Below are positions 43,722-48,756 of a stretch of 48,756 bases of DNA, piece by piece. Position 1 is the first letter of the stretch; every line of letters starts with the position of its first letter. The DNA is from Bacteroidaceae bacterium (GTDB lineage: Bacteria > Bacteroidota > Bacteroidia > Bacteroidales > Bacteroidaceae): NCBI GenBank assembly GCA_017557005.1, contig JAFZFZ010000018.1:1-48756 (forward strand), in the 5' to 3' direction. The position numbers were made by a program, and so were the translations under genes. The notes under the pieces are model-generated. The model was not told where the DNA came from and searched no databases. It was given only the letters and a program-made list of their open reading frames with translations.

Positions 43722-43866
43722 TGTCGAAAGATTAACGATGACGAATAAAGGTTAACGGTTAATGGTTAAAGGTTAACGGAGCCAGCCAAAAGCCAAAAGC
43801 CCGTAGACTGCTGACCATTGACAATAAAAAGAAACGAAGTTTATTAATCATAAATCATAAGAAACC
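43722..43866. repeat. TTAACGGTTAA-type intergenic repeats
   Basis: Iterated GGTTAACGG/GGTTAATGG/GGTTAAAGG words and AGCCAAAAGCC repeats fill the spacer before the aminopeptidase gene. No clear promoter box was found. It has the same style as the spacers around rhaB. Confidence 0.55.
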
Positions 43867-45252
43867 ATGTTTGCAAAAGAAACCTACATCCGCCGCCGTC
43901 AACAGTTGAAGGACACCTTGAAGAGCGGCCTGTTGCTGTTCCTCGGCAACGACGAATGCGGCATGAACTATGCCGACAACACCTACCATTTCCGTCAGGA
44001 CTCTACGTTCCTCTACTTCTTCGGTTCCGACTATGCCGGTTTGGCAGCCGTGATCGACATCGATGAGGACCGCGAGATCATCTTCGGCGACGAGCTCACC
44101 ATCGACCACATCGTATGGATGGGTACCCAGCCCACCATCCGTGAGAAGAGCGAGCGCGTAGGCATCCGCGAGACCCTCCCCATGGGCGAACTCAAGAACT
44201 ACCTTGACCGCGCAGCAGCCAAGGGTCAGCCCATCCACTACCTGCCCCCCTACCGTGCCGACCACAAGCTCTGGTTGCAAGAGCTCCTGGGCAAGCAGGC
44301 ATCCGAGGTAGCCGTAGGTTCATCAGTGCCCTTCATCCGCGCCGTGGTAGAGCAGCGCAGCTACAAGAGCGAAGAGGAGATTGCACAGATCGAAGAGGCT
44401 GTAAACACCAGCGTTGAGATGCACGTCACCGCCATGCGCATGGCACGTCCGGGCATCAAGGAGAGCGAGATTGCCGCAGCAGTCACCGAGGTGGCCATGC
44501 GCAATGGAGGCAACCTCTCATTCCCCGTCATCGCTACCATCAACGGACAGACCCTCCACAACCACTGCCACAGCAACGTATTGCAAGAGGGCCAGCTCTT
44601 CCTGCTCGATGCCGGTGCTGAGAACGGCATGCACTATGCCGGTGACCTCACCTCTACCATGCCCGTGAGCACCCACTTCACCGAGCGTCAGAAGGTGGTA
44701 TACGATATCAACCACCGCGCCTACACCGCCGCCGTCAACGCCCTCAAGCCCGGCGTACCCTTCCGCGACGTACACATGATTGCCGTTACCGAGATTGCCA
44801 AGGGCATGAAGGAGCTCGGCCTCCTCAAGGGCGATCCTGCCGAGGCAGCACGCGTGGGCGCCTACGCCCTCTTCATGCCTTGCGGCCTGGGCCATATGAT
44901 GGGTCTCGACGTACACGACATGGAGAACCTCGGCGAGGTATGGGTAGGCTACGATGGCCAGCCCAAGAGCACCCAGTTTGGTTTCAAGTCATTGCGTCTT
45001 GCCCGCAAACTCGAGCCCGGCTTCGTGTTCACCGTTGAGCCCGGTATCTACTTCATCCCCGAGCTCATCGACAAGTGGCGTGCCGAGAAGATGTTTACCG
45101 ACTTCATCTGCTACGACAAGCTCGATGCATGGAAGGACTTCGGCGGCATCCGCAACGAAGAAGACTACCTCATCACTGCCGACGGTGCCCGCCGCTTGGG
45201 TAACCACAAGCCCAGCAGCGCCGAGGAGATCGAAGCTGAGCGTAACCGTTAA
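43867..45252 (+). CDS. Aminopeptidase P family metallopeptidase (Xaa-Pro)
   Basis: The 461-residue protein has an N-terminal creatinase-like domain (FRQDSTFLYFFGSDYAG) and a C-terminal pita-bread M24 domain. The five metal ligands are visible: Asp248 in LLDAGAENG, Asp260 in YAGDLTSTMP, His343 in GLGHMMGLDVHD, Glu391 in FTVEPGIYF and Glu431 in GIRNEEDYL. It removes N-terminal residues next to proline and needs two Mn2+ ions. No signal peptide is present, so it is cytoplasmic. Confidence 0.95.
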   Translation: MFAKETYIRRRQQLKDTLKSGLLLFLGNDECGMNYADNTYHFRQDSTFLYFFGSDYAGLAAVIDIDEDREIIFGDELTIDHIVWMGTQPTIREKSERVGIRETLPMGELKNYLDRAAAKGQPIHYLPPYRADHKLWLQELLGKQASEVAVGSSVPFIRAVVEQRSYKSEEEIAQIEEAVNTSVEMHVTAMRMARPGIKESEIAAAVTEVAMRNGGNLSFPVIATINGQTLHNHCHSNVLQEGQLFLLDAGAENGMHYAGDLTSTMPVSTHFTERQKVVYDINHRAYTAAVNALKPGVPFRDVHMIAVTEIAKGMKELGLLKGDPAEAARVGAYALFMPCGLGHMMGLDVHDMENLGEVWVGYDGQPKSTQFGFKSLRLARKLEPGFVFTVEPGIYFIPELIDKWRAEKMFTDFICYDKLDAWKDFGGIRNEEDYLITADGARRLGNHKPSSAEEIEAERNR

Positions 45253-45281
45253 TTTCTAAAGTCGTATACGACACGTAAAGC

Positions 45282-45313
45282 ATGAGGGTGCAAGAATCAT
45301 CTTGCACCCTCAT
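45282..45313. terminator. Bidirectional terminator between aminopeptidase gene and metK
   Basis: ATGAGGGTGCAAGA (45282-45295) and TCTTGCACCCTCAT (45300-45313) are perfect 14-base arms with a 4-base loop. The T-run is weak on both sides. It lies between two convergent genes. Confidence 0.85.
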
Positions 45314-45338
45314 TGTTATCTATAAGGCGTTGAGCTTA

Positions 45339-46631
45339 TCAAAGTCCGAAAGCCTCGCGCACCTTATCTACGTAGTCGAGCTTCTCCCATGTGAAGAGCT
45401 CTACGGTAACATCCTTGTCACCCTCGTAGCGTGAGCGGAAGCTCTTGGTCACCACCTCGGGCTTGCGACCCATGTGGCCATAGGCAGCAGTCTCGGTGTA
45501 GATGGGGTTGCGCAACTTGAGGCGCTCCTCGATAGCCTTGGGGCGGAGGTCAAAGAGTTCGTCAATCTTCTTGGCAATCTCGCCGTCGGTCATGTTCACG
45601 CGGCTGCGACCATAGGTATCCACGTAAATGTTGATAGGCTTAGCCACACCGATAGCGTATGACACCTGCACCAGCATCTCATCGGCCACGCCAGCAGCCA
45701 CGAGGTTCTTGGCGATATGACGAGCAGCGTATGCAGCACTGCGGTCCACCTTACTGGGGTCCTTACCACTGAAGGCACCACCACCGTGAGCACCCTTACC
45801 ACCGTAGGTATCTACGATGATCTTACGGCCAGTGAGACCAGTGTCGCCGTGAGGGCCACCAATCACAAACTTACCTGTGGGGTTCACATGATAGGTGATA
45901 TTGTCGTTGAAGAGTGCCAACACATCCTCGTTTGTGATGCCAGCGATGACGCGAGGCATGAGGATCTCGATCACATCCTGGCGGATCTGAGCCAACATCT
46001 CCTCGTCGGCCTTGAGCTGAGCCTCCTTGCTATTGTCGGCAGGAGCCACGAACTCATCGTGCTGAGTAGACACTACGATGGTGTCGATGCGCACGGGTTT
46101 GCCATTGTCATCATATTCGATAGTCACCTGGCTCTTCGCATCGGGGCGGAGGTAAGTCATCACCTTGCCCTCGCGACGGATGTCGGCAAGCACCTGGAGG
46201 ATGTTGTGTGCCAGGTCGAGTGAGAGCGGCATGTAGTTCTCAGTCTCGTTGGTAGCATAACCAAACATCATACCCTGGTCTCCCGCACCCTGATTCATGG
46301 GGTCTTCGCGCTCTACGCCACGGTTGATGTCGGCGCTCTGCTCATGGATAGCCGAGAATACGCCGCATGAGTTACCCTCAAACATATATTCGCTCTTGGT
46401 GTAACCAATCTTGTTGATCACCTCACGTGCGATGAGCTGCAGGTCAACGTATGCACTTGTTTTTACTTCACCGGCAATGACTACCTGTCCGGTGGTTACC
46501 AATGTTTCGCAAGCTACCTTCGAGTTGGGGTCATAGGCCAACAACTTGTCCAGTACAGCGTCCGATATTTGATCGGCCACTTTGTCGGGGTGTCCTTCAG
46601 ACACCGATTCGGATGTAAACAGATATCCCAT
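45339..46631 (-). CDS. metK: S-adenosylmethionine synthetase
   Basis: The 430-residue protein starts [20 protein letters not shown]. An in-frame extension to 46721 has no homologous look and is rejected. Motifs are [16 protein letters not shown], the [19 protein letters not shown]-loop-like stretch, and [18 protein letters not shown]. It makes S-adenosylmethionine from ATP and methionine in the cytoplasm, the methyl donor for the three methyltransferases in this window. About 30 residues of insertions compared with the E. coli enzyme are usual for Bacteroidales. Confidence 0.98.
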   Translation of the reverse strand: MGYLFTSESVSEGHPDKVADQISDAVLDKLLAYDPNSKVACETLVTTGQVVIAGEVKTSAYVDLQLIAREVINKIGYTKSEYMFEGNSCGVFSAIHEQSADINRGVEREDPMNQGAGDQGMMFGYATNETENYMPLSLDLAHNILQVLADIRREGKVMTYLRPDAKSQVTIEYDDNGKPVRIDTIVVSTQHDEFVAPADNSKEAQLKADEEMLAQIRQDVIEILMPRVIAGITNEDVLALFNDNITYHVNPTGKFVIGGPHGDTGLTGRKIIVDTYGGKGAHGGGAFSGKDPSKVDRSAAYAARHIAKNLVAAGVADEMLVQVSYAIGVAKPINIYVDTYGRSRVNMTDGEIAKKIDELFDLRPKAIEERLKLRNPIYTETAAYGHMGRKPEVVTKSFRSRYEGDKDVTVELFTWEKLDYVDKVREAFGL

Positions 46632-46772
46632 TAGTATACGTGTTAAATAAGTTAAACATTCAACGTAAATGGGGGATAGCGGAGAGAGAATGCACACAGC
46701 GAACGCGGTATATTTTAGCATTTTTTACTGTGGTTGCAAGCAGCTCAAATCTATCCACCTTGAATTTCGGTG

Positions 46773-46803
46773 CAAAGGTACTACATTTCGAGCAAATCGC
46801 AAA
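46773..46803 (-). promoter_or_regulatory. Promoter of metK
   Basis: On the minus strand TTTG (46800-46803), 19 bp, TACCTTTG (46773-46780) is a full consensus promoter. GCTCG stands 8 bp before the -7 box, as in the GH43 promoter and the 84-bp array. The start codon is about 140 bp downstream. No riboswitch-like structure was recognised in the leader. Confidence 0.8.
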
Positions 46804-46916
46804 ATCTCAGCGGCTAAAAGGAAGAAACGAAATGAAATATCTCGATTTACGAAACACTAACCCTAAACACTTATCATGGGAATGGTTGTTTTGAGTACTG
46901 GGGTGTGGGGCTGTCA

Positions 46917-47075
46917 TTACACCGAGGGGGTGAGGAAGACTCGCCAGCGACCGTTGTCATCACGGGTGATATATCCCTTCTCCTGCAATGCGGTAATCAT
47001 CTTCTGCAATGCAGAGCGGTTGATGCCCGTTTCTTCTTGCAGATATGCCTGTGTGGCCTGGTCTTCTCGTTGCAT
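46917..47075 (-). CDS. Small winged-helix-like protein, possibly a gene remnant
   Basis: A 52-residue frame starts MQREDQATQAYLQEETGINR and ends with TAA. An in-frame TAG lies two codons before the ATG, so it cannot be longer. The segment ETGINRSALQKMITALQEKG followed by YITRDDNGRWRVFL is a convincing winged-helix pattern: recognition helix, then a two-stranded wing. It may be a complete small DNA-binding protein or the tail of a decayed regulator. A perfect 16-bp palindrome lies 31 bp upstream of the start, a likely operator if the protein is functional. Confidence 0.6.
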   Translation of the reverse strand: MQREDQATQAYLQEETGINRSALQKMITALQEKGYITRDDNGRWRVFLTPSV

Positions 47076-47106
47076 TGTCCGCTATGTATATACGCTACTT
47101 GAAAAA

Positions 47107-47134
47107 GTGGTCAATTGACCACCATTTTTGGTGG
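47107..47134. promoter_or_regulatory. Perfect palindrome and hairpin upstream of the winged-helix ORF
   Basis: GTGGTCAATTGACCAC (47107-47122) is a perfect 16-base palindrome. CCACCA-4 nt-TGGTGG (47119-47134) overlaps its end. The pair could be a binding site for the small winged-helix protein. Confidence 0.55.
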
Positions 47135-47590
47135 CAAATGCACGACAAAGAGATGGATTGACCAAATAAACTCCTACTTTTTCTTCTTTCGTCTTGTCTT
47201 CAGTATGTTCAAGAACGCTTTCTATTCATCTCCCACAGATGGCCACTGATTGTCACTGATTATTTCTTTTTGTCAACGCGCCAGCAAACGAGTGTAACAT
47301 AAGTTTACTTAATGTTACCCCACGAGTACAGCAAGCGAAGGCAACAGGTTGTCAACGCGATTTCACTGATTGCACTGATTTTACGGTTTATTTTCTCTCA
47401 CAGAGTGTTTTTTTCTTTGGCACACAGAATTCACAGACTTTTGCGAGTTGCTTCGCCCTCGCTGCCATCCGGAACGCAAACACTCGGCTATATCCGACAG
47501 CTGCGAGCGAAGCAATGCAGCCAATTCTGTGTAAGTGTATGAGACCTAAAACATTCGTCTGTGTGGGGCTTATGCAGAGGTCTATATACG
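47135..47590. other. Gene-free stretch with degenerate repeats
   Basis: I see no credible gene. The stretch has CACTGATTGCACTGATT-type iterations and CACAGA words. A copy of the dispersed 34-bp element (47440-47473) matches 33867-33900 at 30 of 34 bases. Confidence 0.55.
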
Positions 47591-47620
47591 AACAATGGGA
47601 ACCAGTTGGCTCCCATTGTT
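47591..47620. other. Hairpin abutting the left 120-bp repeat
   Basis: AACAATGGGA (47591-47600) and TCCCATTGTT (47611-47620) are perfect arms; the loop can pair further (CCA with TGG). The stem ends exactly where the direct repeat begins. No T-run follows. Confidence 0.65.
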
Positions 47621-47740
47621 CTGTGTTAGTATCCACTCTTAACTCTTCACTTTTAACTCTTAACTCTAAAAGTGATGCCGTCTACCGCTACCACCAGCAG
47701 CAGGGGGAGCAGCAGCAACAGGTTGCGGAGGGACTTCTTC
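47621..47740. repeat. 120-bp direct repeat, left copy
   Basis: This segment matches 48396-48515 at 115 of 120 positions with no gap and in the same orientation. The two copies flank the DUF4160-DUF2442 pair. Read on the minus strand the copy contains a Leu-rich frame (LRNLLLLLPLLL) without a start codon. Confidence 0.92.
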
Positions 47741-47761
47741 TTAAGAAAACCCAGAGGTAAC

Positions 47762-47780
47762 AGTGGATTACAAATCCACT
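47762..47780. terminator. Hairpin after the DUF2442 gene
   Basis: AGTGGATT (47762-47769) and AATCCACT (47773-47780) form a perfect stem 5 bp past the DUF2442 stop. The T-run is poor, so terminator activity is uncertain. Confidence 0.45.
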
Positions 47781-47785
47781 ATTTT

Positions 47786-48025
47786 CTAACACTCGGCTAC
47801 ACCTTGTTCGTAGAGATATTCGGGTGCAAAGTCTGCACCGTTTTCCCATTCTATAGTATTGAACTTAATACTGAATCGTTTGAAGTAGTCAATATCTCTG
47901 AGTGGTACGAAGACCTCTCCGTTCAAGGACTTGGCCAAATCTACCACCTTCACGGTATGATTATTAAACCATAGTTTAATGCGGTAACCATTGAGGTATT
48001 CCGCTTTTACAACTTCGAGAAACAT
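47786..48025 (-). CDS. DUF2442 domain-containing protein
   Basis: The 79-residue protein reads MFLEVVKAEYLNGYRIKLWF and continues with VPLRDIDYFKRFSIKF, NTIEWENGADFAPEYLY. This is the standard DUF2442 pattern at standard length. The family commonly pairs with DUF4160 in an arrangement like toxin-antitoxin modules; biochemical function is not established. It starts 8 bp after the DUF4160 stop, so the two are co-transcribed. The pair is AT-rich and bounded by direct repeats, consistent with mobility. Confidence 0.92.
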   Translation of the reverse strand: MFLEVVKAEYLNGYRIKLWFNNHTVKVVDLAKSLNGEVFVPLRDIDYFKRFSIKFNTIEWENGADFAPEYLYEQGVAEC

Positions 48026-48033
48026 AGCAGATA

Positions 48034-48291
48034 TTATTTAAGGGGTTCGATTTTCTCCAATGCGCCACCACGCTGTGCACGCATCCAATTATCCATCAGT
48101 TCCTCTCGATGCAAGTCGAGCCATTCCAGCACTAACCGCAAGGCTCGTCCAGGCATTTCACCCTTTACCACTCCGTCATTTATGCTTACCGTAACTTTGT
48201 AATCGCCATACCAAGCATGGAAATGTGGTGGATTGTGGTCAGAAAAGTTCATTAGGATATATATCCCATAGAAGAAACTGATTTGTGGCAT
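48034..48291 (-). CDS. DUF4160 domain-containing protein
   Basis: The 85-residue protein starts MPQISFFYGIYILMNFSDHN and continues PPHFHAWYGDYKVTVSINDG, both diagnostic of DUF4160. The conserved HNPPHFHA block may be catalytic or metal-binding. An extension to 48369 would cross the promoter and is rejected. The C-terminus has LVLEWLDLHREELMDNW, as usual. It forms a pair with DUF2442 and is the presumed effector half by analogy only. Confidence 0.93.
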   Translation of the reverse strand: MPQISFFYGIYILMNFSDHNPPHFHAWYGDYKVTVSINDGVVKGEMPGRALRLVLEWLDLHREELMDNWMRAQRGGALEKIEPLK

Positions 48292-48318
48292 ATTTTTCAA
48301 CTTTAGTCTTTTACTTTG

Positions 48319-48350
48319 CGAATATACAACATTTTCTTTTAAAACACAAA
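48319..48350 (-). promoter_or_regulatory. Promoter of the DUF4160-DUF2442 pair
   Basis: On the minus strand TTTG (48347-48350), 20 bp, TATATTCG (48319-48326) is a near-consensus promoter. The ATG is 27 bp downstream. The promoter lies inside the region bounded by the direct repeats, so the cassette carries its own promoter. Confidence 0.55.
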
Positions 48351-48395
48351 TACCCGCAAATAGTCCCATAAATTATCGTAAATAAAATCTTGTTT

Positions 48396-48515
48396 CTGTG
48401 TTAGTATCCACTCTTAACTCTTCACTTTTAACTCTTAACTCTAAAAGTGATGCCGTCTACCACCACCAACAGCAGCAGGGGGAGCAGCAACAACAGGTTG
48501 CGGAGGGGCTTCTTC
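48396..48515. repeat. 120-bp direct repeat, right copy
   Basis: It is the same-orientation counterpart of 47621-47740 with five substitutions. Its minus strand covers nearly all of the small frame at 48428-48517. Its first part is a TTAACTC low-complexity tract. Confidence 0.92.
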
Positions 48516-48517
48516 AT
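48428..48517 (-). CDS. Possible 29-residue hydrophobic peptide
   Basis: ATG at 48517 opens MKKPLRNLLLLLPLLLLVVV, then nine more residues and TAA. It has a positive start followed by a Leu/Val-rich core, like a signal peptide or a membrane microprotein. It lies 44 bp after the partial gene at the right edge. The left repeat has the same frame but no ATG. It may be a real microprotein or just the start of a lost gene. Confidence 0.3.
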   Translation of the reverse strand: MKKPLRNLLLLLPLLLLVVVDGITFRVKS

Positions 48518-48561
48518 GGGGATGAGTGTTTTGAGTGTAGGGGTTAGGGGACTCTTCTAAA

Positions 48562-48756
48562 TTATTTCAGCGTGATGCTCTTCCAAGTATGTCCTGCCCA
48601 TGTGTTGGTTTCAAGGTTAGGAATTAGCCTTTCATCTTCAACTGCTACCTGGTCCCTATTGAGAACAAGTTCACAGCCTCCATCAACATAATAATCCACA
48701 TCCTTAAACGCGTCTTCTCCGACAAAAGTAACCACTGATCCAAATATAATCTTTTC
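48562..48756 (-). CDS. Partial hypothetical protein at right edge
   Basis: The minus-strand frame is open from the window edge to TAA at 48562-48564, giving 64 C-terminal residues. These include DVDYYVDGGCELVLNRDQVA and end GHTWKSITLK. The alternation of charged and aromatic residues suggests beta structure. I recognise no family. The start lies outside the window. Confidence 0.6.
   Translation of the reverse strand, partial: EKIIFGSVVTFVGEDAFKDVDYYVDGGCELVLNRDQVAVEDERLIPNLETNTWAGHTWKSITLK

Noticed and set aside
46632..46772. SAM riboswitch in the metK leader
   Set aside because: A leader of about 140 nt exists, but I could not recognise the conserved core of a known SAM riboswitch class by eye; a covariance-model search would settle it.
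47312..47542. 76-codon frame in the gene-free stretch
   Set aside because: It runs across degenerate intergenic repeats (including the dispersed 34-bp element) and its translation shows no protein-like pattern.
1..48756. tRNA, rRNA or insertion-sequence genes
   Set aside because: I looked for T-loop-like words, transposase-type proteins and terminal inverted repeats and found nothing convincing; the TTCGA words seen lie inside protein genes or next to unrelated sequence.

Overview
The window comes from a member of the Bacteroidales, most likely Prevotellaceae or a close relative. Three things point there: a type IX secretion (T9SS) core operon porP-gldK-gldL-gldM-gldN, which is restricted to Bacteroidetes; promoters of the Bacteroidetes type (-33 TTTG, -7 TANNTTTG) in place of -35/-10 boxes; and many lipoproteins and DUF families typical of gut and oral Bacteroidales. 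No tRNA, rRNA, insertion sequence or CRISPR array was seen.

Layout. Bases 1-7400 are AT-rich and accessory: a partial membrane-anchored protein, an operon on the minus strand (methyltransferase, secreted subtilase, lipoprotein), a tail-fibre-like protein with a self-cleaving S74 domain and a T9SS sorting signal, a small secreted DUF3244 protein, and a membrane-spanning TPR protein with a LuxR-like tail. Composition turns GC-rich inside the TPR gene at about 7.4 kb. Next come a low-molecular-weight tyrosine phosphatase and two xylan/arabinoxylan-type enzymes (an SGNH esterase-GH43 fusion and a GH43 lipoprotein).

Bases 12.5-22.6 kb form the most striking block. Three 84-bp tandem repeats, each carrying a TATCTTTG promoter box, precede a solitary DNA adenine methyltransferase. 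This is followed on the same strand with short spacers by an S41 peptidase, porP, gldK, gldL, gldM, gldN and a tRNA-dihydrouridine synthase. The T9SS motor and ring genes may therefore be driven partly by a length-variable promoter array that also controls a DNA methylase; the S74 protein at 4.3-5.5 kb is a likely cargo.

From 22.6 to 28.2 kb, minus strand, lies a division cluster (murC-ftsQ-ftsA-ftsZ-DUF3467) with a structured leader upstream of murC. Then follow lplA and a rhamnose operon (rhaB-rhaA-MFS permease), a THUMP-like methyltransferase, pnp, a redoxin-like lipoprotein without the CXXC motif, dapB-lepB, two GT4 glycosyltransferases on the plus strand, aminopeptidase P and metK.

The right end (46.9-48.8 kb) is accessory again: a 52-residue winged-helix ORF with a perfect palindrome upstream, a DUF4160-DUF2442 pair flanked by 120-bp direct repeats, and a partial gene running off the window.
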